64,000 nt of DNA from CAVSXS01 sp963767715. GTDB taxonomy: Bacteria > Chloroflexota > Ktedonobacteria > Ktedonobacterales > Ktedonobacteraceae. The stretch lies in the NCBI GenBank assembly GCA_963767715.1, contig CAVYFA010000001.1:62001-126000 (forward strand), given 5' to 3'. The translations under genes were made by a program, and so were the position numbers. The notes beneath the pieces are model-generated. The model was not told where the DNA came from, did not search any database, and saw only the letters and a list, made by a program, of their open reading frames with translations. This document shows positions 1 through 9,758 of this stretch, piece by piece; the stretch's first letter is position 1, and every line of letters begins with the position of its first letter.

Positions 1-390
1 GCGCGCTCCGCGCGTGGCGTTCCCACCATATTCATCGGTATCAGGCACCCGGTAACGCTGTCCCTGACCAGCCGGGAAATTCGTGCGAGTTCCCTGCACC
101 GCCGGAATACTGCCCTGCGTCGCCGACTTTCTCGGCGGGATACTCTGCCGGTCGTAGCCCGTATAACGCGGGGAAGCATCACCATAGCTATCGGGCCGGC
201 TCTGGCTCCATTCCGACCGCACGTCAGGCGACACGGGATAGCGACGTGAACTGTTTGGAAGACGACCAGGTTTCGGATCATCATACACCCCATCGCGAAT
301 CATATCCTCTTCCGTAAACCGGGCCTGTTGGGAAGGTGAAACAGGCGTATGAAGCGAGCGCCTGGCACGCTGCGAACGAGGATTGTTCAT
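1..390 (-). CDS. Hypothetical disordered protein (partial, runs off the window)
   Basis: An open frame of 130 codons begins at an ATG at 390 and leaves the window without a stop. A good ribosome site (GAAGGAG) lies about 12 bases upstream. The visible part is rich in Arg, Ser, Pro, Gln and Gly, starting MNNPRSQRARRS, with no hydrophobic segment and no recognisable domain, so it looks intrinsically disordered. It may be the disordered head of a larger protein whose folded part lies outside. The divergent gene at 660 is separated by an AT-rich stretch that probably holds both promoters. Function unknown. Confidence 0.6.
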   Translation of the reverse strand, partial: MNNPRSQRARRSLHTPVSPSQQARFTEEDMIRDGVYDDPKPGRLPNSSRRYPVSPDVRSEWSQSRPDSYGDASPRYTGYDRQSIPPRKSATQGSIPAVQGTRTNFPAGQGQRYRVPDTDEYGGNATRGAR

Positions 391-659
391 ACTTATTGCC
401 CACTCCTTCAGCGCGAAGCGCAAAATATAGCCTCGAATAGAACTTTCGTTCCATTAACTAGAGTTTACCAGTTATTAGAACATTTGTCAAGAATATTTGT
501 TCGAATATCCTAAAGTACTAAATTCGGATCTATGGGCGGCCACAAGGGACTTCACCCTATTCTCCAACTCCATTTGCGTCTGGCAACTGAGTTGGCTATA
601 CTTTATTTAAACCAGGACGAACGAATCAGAATCATTCCCAACTACAGGAGAACAGCATT

Positions 660-1898
660 ATGGCGATTGCCATCACTCACGGCACAATCATTGACGGGCG
701 CGGCGGTGACCCGCAGACTAATATGACTCTCGTAATCGAAGAGGAACGTATCAGCGCTATAGGGCGCGACGGGCAGGTTCGTATACCGGGAGAAGCAGTG
801 GTTATCGACGCGCAGGGGGGCAGTATACTGCCAGGATTGATCGATTGTCACGTACATTTCGCGCTGGAATACCCCAATATGCTGAAATATATGGTCACGT
901 CGCCCTCGCTGCGCCTGTTCGAGGCCATCCCACGTATGCGCGCGACGCTGGACGCCGGCATCACCACCATTCGCGATGCCGGCGGCGCGCCCGCCGGTTT
1001 GAAGCTGGCAGTCGAACGGGGCATCGTGCCGGGGCCGCGTATGCAGATGGCGGTCTCGATCATCTCGCAGACGGGCGGACATGGCGATGGCCTTTATCCC
1101 TGCTGCGTCGACCTCGGGTTATTTGGCATTCGCTTCTATGACGTTCCGCGGGGCGTTGCAGATGGTATCGAGGAGGTTCGCAAAGTAACACGCGAGATAC
1201 TGCGCGCCGGTGCCGACTGGATCAAGCTGGCGACGAGCGGTGGGGTGCTTTCAACCGCCGATTCACCCAAGTCGTCGCAATTGACGGTTGACGAGATCGC
1301 TGCTGCTGTCTACGAGGCCGGAGCACAGGATAAACGTTGCATGGCGCACGCGCAGGGGACGCAGGGCATCAAAAACGCGCTGCTGGCCGGTGTTGCCTCC
1401 ATAGAACATGGCGTCTATCTCACCGGCGAGCTCGTCGATATGATGCTGGAGAGGCAGGTTTACCTCGTGCCGACGCTTGTCGCGCCCTTAGCCGTCGTTG
1501 AGTTCAGCCAGGCCCACCCCGATATTCTGCCGGCTATGATGGCTGAGAAGGCTACCTCCGTGATCGATATGCACCGGCAAAGCTTCCGTATGGCGGTCGA
1601 AGCTGGGGTGAGGATTGCGATGGGAACCGATTTGGGCGTTGGCCGGCATGGCGAGAATGGTCGCGAACTGGGCCTGATGGTCGAGAACGGCATGACGCCC
1701 ATGCAGGCTATCGTCGCCAGCACATCCAGCGCCGCCCAATTGCTGCACCTGTCGAACAGCCTTGGCACCCTGGAAGAGGGCAAGTTGGCCGACGTGATTG
1801 TCGTAGACGGCGACGTGCTGGACGACATCAAGCGTCTCGCCAACCCGGAGAACGTGCGCGTCGTTCTCAAAGGGGGAGTTATCGCGAAGCAAATCTAG
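660..1898 (+). CDS. Metal-dependent amidohydrolase (imidazolonepropionase/prolidase-like)
   Basis: The protein has 412 residues, the usual size for the amidohydrolase superfamily with a TIM-barrel core and a split beta-sandwich. Visible metal-site motifs are HVHF after LPGLIDC near residue 64, a probable carbamylated lysine in WIKLATSGG near 185, HAQGT near 228, IEHGV near 249 and the MGTDLG aspartate near 322. The C-terminus has the usual GTLEEGKLADVIVVDGD segment. ATG at 660 follows AGGAG. The closest styles are imidazolonepropionase-like and prolidase-like amidohydrolases; the substrate cannot be told from sequence. It stands alone, so no pathway is suggested by neighbours. Confidence 0.85.
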   Translation: MAIAITHGTIIDGRGGDPQTNMTLVIEEERISAIGRDGQVRIPGEAVVIDAQGGSILPGLIDCHVHFALEYPNMLKYMVTSPSLRLFEAIPRMRATLDAGITTIRDAGGAPAGLKLAVERGIVPGPRMQMAVSIISQTGGHGDGLYPCCVDLGLFGIRFYDVPRGVADGIEEVRKVTREILRAGADWIKLATSGGVLSTADSPKSSQLTVDEIAAAVYEAGAQDKRCMAHAQGTQGIKNALLAGVASIEHGVYLTGELVDMMLERQVYLVPTLVAPLAVVEFSQAHPDILPAMMAEKATSVIDMHRQSFRMAVEAGVRIAMGTDLGVGRHGENGRELGLMVENGMTPMQAIVASTSSAAQLLHLSNSLGTLEEGKLADVIVVDGDVLDDIKRLANPENVRVVLKGGVIAKQI

Positions 1899-2052
1899 AG
1901 CCCGATAAATCGTCCATCTTCATAATTGCTTCTAACAGAATGTTATCGCATTTACAACACCGCATACCATCTCCACGTAATATAACCAGGAGAGCGAAAA
2001 AACATTGCCGGCCGTTGCGGCTCTCGCTATAAAAAAGGAGGAGAAAGAAACA

Positions 2053-2310
2053 ATGTCGGGCAACCGAGGATGTATATTCAATTCGCTGCTGTTTCTGATA
2101 ATCGTGTTTGTGCCTGTGCTCGGACATATCATTGCAACAGTTATGGTCTTTGAGGACAACCATTCACTCGCCGGGACCGTGCTGTGGTTGGCGCTGATCT
2201 GGCTGGTGCCGTTCCTGGGCTGTTTCCTGTACCTGGTATTCGGACAAAGGCGCCGCCGCGTCATGTTCGGCCAGCCAAGCTATCCGTATCAATACCAGCA
2301 GGTACGATAG
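2053..2310 (+). CDS. Small PLDc_N-type membrane protein
   Basis: The 85-residue protein has two membrane segments (about residues 8-30 and 39-60) and ends in a basic RRRR stretch followed by a Tyr/Gln-rich tail. The second segment with WLVPFLGCFLYLVFG matches the phospholipase-D-nuclease N-terminal domain (PLDc_N), a two-helix hairpin often found alone in small membrane proteins. The start was set at 2053 because AAAAAGGAGGAG precedes it; an upstream frame exists but has no better site. The gene is followed at once by a strong shared terminator. No catalytic residues are present, so a structural or regulatory role is likely. Confidence 0.7.
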   Translation: MSGNRGCIFNSLLFLIIVFVPVLGHIIATVMVFEDNHSLAGTVLWLALIWLVPFLGCFLYLVFGQRRRRVMFGQPSYPYQYQQVR

Positions 2311-2316
2311 GCAAAT

Positions 2317-2352
2317 AAAAAATCCGGCGGGTGGCACCCGCCGGATTTTTTT
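2317..2352. terminator. Bidirectional intrinsic terminator
   Basis: A GC-rich perfect stem (AATCCGGCGGGTG pairing with CACCCGCCGGATT) is flanked by an A-run on one side and a T-run on the other. It sits between the converging genes ending at 2310 and 2372 and should terminate both. Confidence 0.9.
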
Positions 2353-2371
2353 ATCTGCCCTGCCGGCGCAA

Positions 2372-3199
2372 TTAAATGCGCCCGATCCTGTTCGAGGTTC
2401 TACCCAGATTGCCAGGAATGTCTTCGTTCAGGCCGATGTGATTGATGACCACGCGCGCTCCCGGAATAGCGGTGATTTCGCGCTCCAGCATGTATTTCAT
2501 CTCTGGCTTGGGCACCTCACCGTAAAGGCTGACGATGTAGTTTTCGACGAGCGCGTGAATATTTGTCGCGCCGTCAAGCTTGCCGGCTGATTTCAGATCC
2601 TCGATCACGCGATTGACTGCATTGAGCAGTTCATCTTCGGCGACCAGAAAATTCATAACATCAATGACGCCTGGCATCCTGCGCAACGCATCTTCAACTT
2701 CCTGCTTCTGCGCCTCCAGCTCAACCTTGCCGTAGAGAGAGAGGACTACGCCTTCACGCTCAACAAATACCTTGACAGGATGCGCGCTCCAGGCCGTACT
2801 GGAGATTGTAACCGTCTGTTCAACGACGTCCTCAGCCTCGCGCAGGGCGGCGGCGGCCAGAGGCGTTTGCTTGCCCGTTATCGCGGCCTCGGCAAAGGAC
2901 CTCGCGTACCCTTCCTGCGCAACCACTTCTGTCTTAGAAGCAAAGGGGTTTTCCAGCCCCCAGCCGATGATGCTGATGAAAACGAGCACCACGCCCACGA
3001 TCACCAGGACAGGGGTAGTATTGACAATCAGCAGTCCCACAAAAGTGATCAGCAGCGCCAGGCCTATCAATATTGGCCAGTAACTGGGGTTCGGCAGATG
3101 AATATGAGCGCCTCCCGCGTGTTCTTCTTCAGATTCGTCCAGGGCCGGCGTCGCAAGCTCATCACTTACAATTCCTGTGCTTTGAAGAGGAGTATTCAT
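2372..3199 (-). CDS. Oxidase subunit-IV-like membrane protein fused to BON domains
   Basis: The 275-residue protein starts with an acidic tail, then HIHLPNPSYWPILIG and two membrane helices (about residues 39-60 and 63-85) that resemble the small subunit IV of aa3-type cytochrome oxidases. After GWGLENPF come two BON-like modules (about 120-190 and 195-265), recognised by patterns such as VFVEREGVVLSLYGKV and LVENYIVSLYGEV with the repeated final V-I-N-H. BON domains bind membranes or envelope components. The nearby SCO1 and CtaG genes fit a link with terminal oxidase assembly. The subunit-IV assignment is weaker than the BON assignment. Start ATG 3199; only a weak ribosome site. Confidence 0.6.
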   Translation of the reverse strand: MNTPLQSTGIVSDELATPALDESEEEHAGGAHIHLPNPSYWPILIGLALLITFVGLLIVNTTPVLVIVGVVLVFISIIGWGLENPFASKTEVVAQEGYARSFAEAAITGKQTPLAAAALREAEDVVEQTVTISSTAWSAHPVKVFVEREGVVLSLYGKVELEAQKQEVEDALRRMPGVIDVMNFLVAEDELLNAVNRVIEDLKSAGKLDGATNIHALVENYIVSLYGEVPKPEMKYMLEREITAIPGARVVINHIGLNEDIPGNLGRTSNRIGRI

Positions 3200-3432
3200 A
3201 AGTTCTCGCTTTCATTCGAGAATGCCTTCCAACCTGTGCATGTACTGTTCCAGGCTATCTAGGGCGGCATCCTGACAGTACCCTTTTAATTAAGAATAGC
3301 AGGAATACAGGTATCTTGCAAGACCTGATTCCTGCTAATTTCCACATACACAAATCACTAAAAGAATGGTATAATAAGAACAAAAGTTCTATATCTTGAT
3401 CTTTCATCATGCAGCTAGGAAAGAGATGACCC

Positions 3433-3771
3433 ATGCTACGCGACATCATGCGCGAAACGCGCGACTTCCCATACATCACCCAGGATGAACAAACAGGGGA
3501 ACTATCACAACTGCCGCAGCATTTTCAGCAGGCTTTTGTACAAGGATTGCAACAGGCGCACAAAGAAATGACGCTCGAACTGCGGCAGACGCTCTTGAAG
3601 ATCGTGAGGATACGCTTTCCCACGGCGCTGCGCCTGGCGAAAAAGCAGACGATCTCCCTGGAAGATAGCGACAAGCTGCGTGACCTGATCGTGAAAATGA
3701 GCACCTCGCGCTCCATCGGGGAAGCCATAGAAACCCTGCTCGAGGTGGATGAAGAAGAGGACGAAGAATAG
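3433..3771 (+). CDS. Hypothetical small acidic-tailed protein
   Basis: A 112-residue soluble protein, helical in character, with an acidic C-terminus (EVDEEEDEE). No known domain recognised. ATG at 3433 has AGGAAAGAG upstream. Its stop codon at 3769-3771 directly abuts the stop of the converging SCO1 gene, with no intergenic base, which supports both reading frames. It could act as a small adaptor; no function is proposed. Confidence 0.6.
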   Translation: MLRDIMRETRDFPYITQDEQTGELSQLPQHFQQAFVQGLQQAHKEMTLELRQTLLKIVRIRFPTALRLAKKQTISLEDSDKLRDLIVKMSTSRSIGEAIETLLEVDEEEDEE

Positions 3772-4407
3772 TTATTCCCCTAGCAACACCCGCAAATCGC
3801 CCGTCAGTTGCTGCGACGTGAAATTGTTGTCGAGCAGGACGCGCTCGCGACCCTCTTTATCGATGACGTAAAGGGAGGTGCTATGGTTCACTACGCCGGA
3901 GGCTGTGGCCGCCTGCGCATCGACGCTGTAGGCCGCCCAGACGGGGGCCAGCTCGTCGTGCGTTCCGATCAGGTAGTGCCAGTAGTTGGTCATCTTATGC
4001 GCCCTGGAGAAGCGAAGCGCGGCAGCCCGCGTATCGCCTTTGGGATCCATACTGACGGCCAGGAAGGTGACGCGGCTGGCATTTTTGCCCAGATTCAGCG
4101 CCGTGGTATGCAACTGATCTGCGATGAGCGGGCAAACGTCGGGGCAATGAGTGTACAGGAAGGTAAGCACGACCGGCTTTCCCTTGAATTGAGAGAGGGA
4201 AATTTGCTTGTCGAACTGGTCTTTCAGACTGAAATCAGGCGCACCTACACCGCCCAGGTCGGTTCCTTGCAGACCTGATGAATTGCTTGTTTGTACCGTA
4301 CCCGTTGCGGCGCCAATGCCGTTGTGTATGCTGAACGCCGCGATCACGAGTATCACCAGTAACGACAATGTTACAACTGAAAGGCGAGAGGCCAGACGCC
4401 AGCTCAT
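3772..4407 (-). CDS. SCO1/SenC copper chaperone for cytochrome oxidase
   Basis: The 211-residue protein has an N-terminal membrane anchor (about residues 9-28) and a thioredoxin-like SCO domain. The copper-binding motif is intact: TFLYTHCPDVCPL (CxxxC) near residue 90, with the conserved distal histidine in GVVNHSTSLYVID near 173. SCO proteins deliver copper to the CuA centre of oxidase subunit II on the outer face of the membrane. The neighbouring subunit-IV-like gene on the same strand and the CtaG gene nearby support an oxidase biogenesis role. Confidence 0.92.
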   Translation of the reverse strand: MSWRLASRLSVVTLSLLVILVIAAFSIHNGIGAATGTVQTSNSSGLQGTDLGGVGAPDFSLKDQFDKQISLSQFKGKPVVLTFLYTHCPDVCPLIADQLHTTALNLGKNASRVTFLAVSMDPKGDTRAAALRFSRAHKMTNYWHYLIGTHDELAPVWAAYSVDAQAATASGVVNHSTSLYVIDKEGRERVLLDNNFTSQQLTGDLRVLLGE

Positions 4408-4771
4408 GATCCTAAACTATCCCCTGTTACTCACCTGTTTAATCAACGAGCATATCGAGTACCATAACAGCTAAACCAGGCAGCAGTAGCCTACCAGAAA
4501 AGGCTACGCTTCCACTCTTTAGATGTATCGCGCACCAACCGTCATGTATTCCAGTATACCACCCGGCACAAGCGCGAAAGTCAGATAGTCAGATATTTAG
4601 GTAGAAGTAGCACATGGCTTGCAGGGCTAAGAGGATCATCGTCACAGGTTCATCGACGATCCTTACGTTAGCCTGAGCATATTCCACATTATTTTTTTAC
4701 GAAGATTGAGGCAATACTTGAGCAGAGGCATTTGCCCAATCATCGGCGTCCTTAAATTTAGTAGCATAGTG
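4408..4771. other. Intergenic, no gene seen
   Basis: About 360 bases between the divergent SCO1 gene and the VapBC pair. No convincing open frame or RNA gene. An imperfect inverted repeat at about 4630-4660 (AGGATC...GATCCT) might be a weak hairpin. Confidence 0.4.
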
Positions 4772-4794
4772 TATAATAATAGACAAACATTTGT
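4772..4794 (+). promoter_or_regulatory. Possible -10 box and operator of the toxin-antitoxin pair
   Basis: A consensus TATAAT at 4772-4777 is followed at 4783-4794 by a small palindrome (ACAAA-CA-TTTGT) just upstream of the antitoxin gene. The -35 region is poor. VapB-type antitoxins normally repress their own promoter by binding such palindromes, so this is a plausible but untested operator. Confidence 0.35.
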
Positions 4795-4820
4795 TACCCA
4801 AAAGGCAGAGAGCGATTAAT

Positions 4821-5060
4821 ATGTCAATCGAAGTACGCATACAAACCGTTGTTTTACCAGGGGGGAAAATAGAGATTACCACCCCGGAACTTATAGCTGG
4901 GCAACGAGCAACAGTTATTGTTACTGTTGAGAACGGCAAACAATATGAACAGCTTCATGTCATTGATATCCTGAAATCACTACCAGGTCATCGACTCTTT
5001 CGTACCACTGATGACGTAGATACTTACATGCGTAAGGAACGCGACTCGTGGGACAATTAA
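4821..5060 (+). CDS. Probable VapB-like antitoxin
   Basis: A 79-residue protein with an N-terminal beta-rich half (IEVRIQTVVLPGGKIEI) that could be an AbrB/MazE-type DNA-binding fold, followed by a helical, charged C-terminus (TDDVDTYMRKERDSWDN) of the kind that wraps around a PIN toxin. It overlaps the PIN gene by 13 bases, which is typical for toxin-antitoxin operons. ATG at 4821 was chosen; an in-frame upstream TTG would add about ten residues. Identity rests mostly on position. Confidence 0.65.
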   Translation: MSIEVRIQTVVLPGGKIEITTPELIAGQRATVIVTVENGKQYEQLHVIDILKSLPGHRLFRTTDDVDTYMRKERDSWDN

Positions 5061-5542
5061 CATTACCCTCGGAAGGTCAAATCTACCTGGATGCTAATTG
5101 TTTTATTTACAGCATCGAACGGATTGACCCTTACCGTGTGGTATTGGATTCGCTGTGGCAAGCCGTGAGTGTCAGGGATATTTTCGTAACCACAAGTGAA
5201 CTCACTCTACTTGAAGTGCTGGTGAAGCCGCTAAAAGAGAGGGATGTCACTACAGCCACAATTTTTCGTAGCATATTACACCACACGCCCGATGTCATTA
5301 TGGTTCCCATTACAGAGGTTATCTTAGAGCAAGCGGCCCAGCTTAGAGCCACTATAGGACTAAAAACGCCTGACGCGCTCCATGCAGCTACTGCATTACT
5401 CAACAACTGCGCTCTTTTTGTGACGAATGACAGTGCCTTTAACAAAGTTACTGATCTCAACGTAGTCGTATTGAGTGAACTGGAAAGTATGGCAGACAAT
5501 GATATGAGTACGAACGAGCCACCAACAGATCAACTTGTATAA
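5048..5542 (+). CDS. PIN-domain ribonuclease toxin (VapC-like)
   Basis: The 164-residue protein has the PIN-domain acidic set: D in IYLDANCFIY near residue 15, E in TLLEVLVKP near 56, D in KTPDALHAAT near 115 and the TND near 134. These residues coordinate Mg2+ for RNA cleavage in VapC toxins. The GTG start is inside the antitoxin gene, giving translational coupling. The C-terminus after the domain is short and polar. The target RNA cannot be predicted. Confidence 0.88.
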   Translation: MGQLTLPSEGQIYLDANCFIYSIERIDPYRVVLDSLWQAVSVRDIFVTTSELTLLEVLVKPLKERDVTTATIFRSILHHTPDVIMVPITEVILEQAAQLRATIGLKTPDALHAATALLNNCALFVTNDSAFNKVTDLNVVVLSELESMADNDMSTNEPPTDQLV

Positions 5543-5566
5543 ATATATTTGAGAAAGCTCGACGCT

Positions 5567-6460
5567 ATGGTAAATCTAGGACTTGATTTCTGGCTCACCC
5601 AGTGGGACTGGGAACCAACTATTTTAATCGGCACCGCGCTTATCCTCGGGGTATACCTGTACGCGATCGGGCCATTCCGCGAACGGCATGGCTTCGAAAG
5701 CGTTTCGAGGGCAAAGGCCCTGGCCTTTGTGCTGGGCGTCGACATTATTTTCCTTGCGCTCGTCTCGCCGCTGGATAAATTGGGTGACAAATACCTGTTC
5801 AGCGCGCACATGGTGCAGCACCTGCTGCTCACGATAGTCGGGCCGATGCTCATGGTCATCGGCACACCGGAGTGGTTCCTGCGCCCCATTGTGCGCAATA
5901 AGGTGTTGTTCGCCATCGCGCGCTTCCTCACCTACCCGGCTGTCGCGTTCGTGTTGTTCAACGGTGACTTTTTCCTGTGGCACGCCCCGGCCCTCTACGA
6001 CGCTACACTGATAAACAGCACGCTGCACATCTTCGAGCATCTCACCTTCATCATTTTCGGCATACTCTTCTGGTGGCCGTTGCTCAGCCCCTCGAAGGAC
6101 CTGCCGCGCCTCTCCATCGGAGGCCAGGTTCTCTATCTCTTCTTTGGCGGCATGCCATCCGTGCTACTCGGCGCGGGCCTGACCTTCGCGCCGCCGCTCT
6201 ACACGCCCTATATCGCCGCCCCGCGCGTCTGGGGCATCTCCGCCGCCACCGATCAGCAGCTAGGCGGGCTCATCATGTGGGTACCGGTGAACATCTCCTA
6301 CATCATCGTCATGAGCGTGCTGTTCCTGCGCTGGATGCAGAAGAAAGAGATGGAGCAGGCGACAAAGGAAAGGGAGATGTGGGAGCAGCAAGATGCAAAG
6401 GAAGCAACCGAGCCAGGGCGACCGCAAGGGTACGCCCCTACCATGCCCGAAACGAACTGA
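5567..6460 (+). CDS. ctaG: Cytochrome c oxidase assembly factor, CtaG/caa3 family
   Basis: About 297 residues with seven predicted membrane segments. Family hallmarks are FSAHMVQHLLLTIVGP with its histidines, WHAPALYDATL, HIFEHLTFIIFGILFWWP and GGMPSVLLGAGLTF. This Bacillus-type CtaG family is needed for caa3 oxidase formation. ATG at 5567 was chosen over a TTG at 5549. The last codons (GRPQGYAPTMPETN) are encoded by one arm of a dispersed repeat (6415-6444), so the natural C-terminus may have been replaced. Named with the Bacillus sense of ctaG, not the Cox11 sense. Confidence 0.88.
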   Translation: MVNLGLDFWLTQWDWEPTILIGTALILGVYLYAIGPFRERHGFESVSRAKALAFVLGVDIIFLALVSPLDKLGDKYLFSAHMVQHLLLTIVGPMLMVIGTPEWFLRPIVRNKVLFAIARFLTYPAVAFVLFNGDFFLWHAPALYDATLINSTLHIFEHLTFIIFGILFWWPLLSPSKDLPRLSIGGQVLYLFFGGMPSVLLGAGLTFAPPLYTPYIAAPRVWGISAATDQQLGGLIMWVPVNISYIIVMSVLFLRWMQKKEMEQATKEREMWEQQDAKEATEPGRPQGYAPTMPETN

Positions 6461-6507
6461 CAGGTCTTAGACCGAGTATGGTAGAGGCGTACCCTTGCGG
6501 TCGCCCT
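6415..6507. repeat. Inverted pair of GGGCGACC-type dispersed repeat
   Basis: Two 30-base arms (6415-6444 and 6478-6507) match as an inverted repeat with one mismatch, separated by 33 bases. Core: AGGGCGACCGCAAGGGTACG followed by CCCCTAC. The left arm lies inside the end of ctaG. Related copies are at 28563-28588, 28620-28645 and 34694-34719. The pair would form a strong hairpin and probably ends the ctaG transcript. Confidence 0.85.
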
Positions 6508-6613
6508 TCAACCTCCCTTATCGCCACACTGGCCTGACCATGCTATAATGCGCCTTGAACATTTCCACTTTCTACAGAGAGCACAAGAATAAAGAAGGTG
6601 GAAGACCCTCAGC

Positions 6614-9600
6614 ATGTCGATTGGAAAGGGCTGCTGTATCATGCTCATTACACGCATCGAACTCGAGAATATCAAGAGTTATCGTCATCTCACTATCGAT
6701 TTCAGGCGCGGCACCACCGCCATCAGCGGGGCCAACGGCGCGGGCAAGACCACGCTGGTCGAGGCCATAGGCCATGCTTTATTTGATCACCTGTCATACA
6801 ACCAGAGCCAGTTTATACGTGAGGGCGAGAAGTCCGGCAAGGTCGTCGTTCACCTGACCGGTAGCGATGACCGCCCTTACGTGGTCGAACGACGCTACGG
6901 CACCTCTGCCCACTGGAGTGTGTACGACTGTGAAGCCGACGATCGCGTCGAGCAGCGCAAAGATGTACTGGACAAGTTACATGATGTTTTCGGCATCGAC
7001 CACGAGCGCCCGTTGGAAAGTCTATTCCGCGATGCGCTGGGTGTACCGCAGGGTACATTTACCGCTATTTTTCTGGAACCGGCCCGCATCCGCAAGGAAA
7101 CCTTCAATGCCCTGCTGCAGATGGAGGATTACGAGACCGCTTTCAAATACCTGCTGCAGGTGAGCAATCACTACAAAGAGCAGGTTCAGGAGCAGAGGAG
7201 CGAGATCCAGCGCCTGGAGATCGAGACGCGCGAACTTCCCGAATGGCGCGCGGCGCTGAAGGCCAGGCGTGAAGAGGATGAGCAAAAGAAGCAGCAGAAC
7301 GTGCAATTTACCGAGAGACTCGTAGTATGCGAAGCGCGCAGCCTGGTGCTCAAGCAGCAGCGCGAACAGCTCAACACGGCGCAGGCAGCTTATGTACAGC
7401 AGCAAACAAACGCCTCACACGCCCGGCAACTGCTGGACAATAGCGAGCATTTGCTGCGGGATGCTCAGCAGGCGCAGCAGGCTATCGAGGGCAGCGAGGC
7501 AGATTACATGCGCTACACCCAGGCCGACTTGCTTTTGCAACAACTGCGCCAGGATGAGCGCAGGCGCAACGGGCTTTTGACGCAATCCAACGAATTATCG
7601 CATACGCTCGCCACGATCGAGGCCAATATTCGCAATACGCAGGCGCACCTGCGCGATGTCGAAGTCGCACGCATTCGACTCGCCGAAATTATGCCCCTGG
7701 TGGAACAGCAGTATGAGATGGAAAACCGGCGCGATGCCCTGCAGCGGCAGGTACTCCAGTACGATGGGCTGGTCAAAGACATCAAACGCCTGGATGGGCA
7801 GCAGGTCAGCTTCCAGCAGAAAATCGATGGGCTCCAGCGCAGCATTGCAAGCATCGAACCTTTGCAGCAACTGGCCGCCCAGTTCAACGAGCGCCAGGAA
7901 CGCTACACTGCTTTGCAGGTGCAGGCATCCGAGCGCAGCACAAAAAGACGCAGTTTCACCGAAAAAAGCGACCTGCTTCAGAAGAAGCTGGACGAAAAAG
8001 AACAGACCGCCTCAAACCTGCGCAAAGCGGAAGATTTTCTGGTGGCACTGGAAGAACACCGCGCGGAAGCTGAGGAGATGCCCGCCTTGCAAAACCAGTC
8101 GCTCGATCTCACGGCGCAGATCAACCGGCTGGAGGGCAACATCAATGGCTATAGGAGATCTCGTAAGCTTTCTGCCGGGGGCCAGTGTCCCCTGCTGCAC
8201 GAACCATGCCAGAATATCAAGGCACGCGGGCTGGTGAGCCTGGAATTTTATTTCGACGACGAGATCAAGCGCGACCAGGCCGAAGTGGCCACGCTCACAG
8301 AGCAGTTGACAGCCGTTGACAGGCGCATGGGCCAGGTGAAATTATACGCCGACAAGTTAAGCCAGATCGGCTTCTATACCGAAAAGCGCGATGGGTATGC
8401 CGACAAACTGAGGCAACTGGCGCACGAAATCACCCACCTGGAACGCGAGGTGAGCGATCTGCAGGCCGACCTGGATGCGCTCAAGAACATCGATGCGCAG
8501 ATTACCCAGGCCAGGAAGGAACAGGAAGAGAGCCAGCGCGCCGATACCCAGGTGCGCACACTACCCAGCCTCTACCAGCAGGTGGAGGAGCTGCAGGCGC
8601 AGCTCGAACAGGCCATCGCCGATATTCGAGAGCGCGGGCAGCAGGCTGAGGAATTGCGCGATAGCGCGGCGCAATTAGAGCAAGTCAAGCAAGAACTGGC
8701 ACAACTCAACGACCCGCGTTCGCAGAGCAAGGTGCAGCAGGCTATCATTCAGCGCGAGGCCGAGTACCAGGGCCAACTGCGCCAGGAGCAGGAGAAACAG
8801 CAGCAGATCAAGCAGCGCCTGCAGGGGCTACAGCAACAGTTGGTGCAGTACAGGGACCTCGATGCTCACATCAGCGAGCAGGATGCTATCCGCCAGATGT
8901 GCCAGCAGGGATATAACACGTACCTCAAGAACCAGGACATCGCTCACCAGCTCCCCGAACGCAGGCAGGCCTACCAGCGACGCGCTGCGCAACTCGGAAC
9001 AGGCAACGCGAGATTTGCAAGCCGCTGAAATGGCCTTCAGAGAGGCAAAAGCTGCCTTCAACGAGGAGGAGCAGGTAGCCATCGAGCAGGAGATCTCATT
9101 CCTGAACCGCGAGATTTCGGCGATTGCGCGAGAGTTGAGCAATCTGCAGGAGAAAATCAACGATCTCGTGCAGAAGATCGAACACGCCGAGGCGCTGCGC
9201 ATCGAACTGGAAGCGGCTGAGCAGGAGAAACACACGCTTGAAGACCTGACCAGGATGGTTGAACACTTCCGCAAGATCATCAAAGAGGCAGCGCCGTTCG
9301 TCTTGAAAGCCATGCTCACCGATATTTCGAGCGAGGCCAACCGCATCTTCAGCGAGATTATGGGCGACCGCAGCGCGCAGTTGACCTGGGAGCTGGATTA
9401 CGAGGTCGTGCTGCGCCGCCAGGGCGTCGCCCGTACTTTCGCACAGTTGAGCGGCGGCGAGCAGATGAGCGCGGCGCTCGCCATCCGCCTGGCGCTGCTC
9501 AAAAAGCTCTCCACGCTGAACATCGCCTTCTTCGACGAGCCGACGCAGAACATGGATGAACTGCGCCGCATCAACCTGGCGGACCAGATTCGACGCGTGC

Positions 9601-9758
9601 GCGGCTTCGATCAGCTCATCGTCATCAGCCACGACGACACTTTCGAGCAGAGCCTGGACAGCATTGTACGCCTGCGCAAGAAGGACGGGGAGACGCGGCT
9701 GGTGACGGAGGATGAGGTGATGAGTGAGAGAGAGCAGGTCACTGTACATGCTTCATAA
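6614..9758 (+). CDS. Rad50/SbcC-like SMC-family ATPase (one frameshift)
   Basis: An SMC-type ATPase of roughly 1040 residues if the reading frame is joined. The N-terminal lobe has ITRIELENIKSY and Walker A GANGAGKTT. Long coiled coils (rich in Gln, Glu, Arg) flank an apex with GGQCPLLHEPCQ, a C-x6-C arrangement in place of the usual CxxC zinc hook. The C-terminal lobe has signature LSGGEQMSAALAIRLALL and Walker B/D-loop IAFFDEPTQNMDE. The frame ends at 9028 but continues one frame over from about 8980, so one extra base lies near 8975-8990. The start may be ATG 6641. No SbcD/Mre11 gene is adjacent; the NurA-like gene overlaps its end. Confidence 0.85.

Noticed and set aside
642..1892. Long minus-strand frames opposite the amidohydrolase
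   Set aside because: They mirror a GC-rich plus-strand gene with clear motifs and ribosome site, and have no recognisable protein features.
4620..4665. Terminator or riboswitch before the VapBC pair
   Set aside because: The inverted repeat is imperfect and has no T-run.
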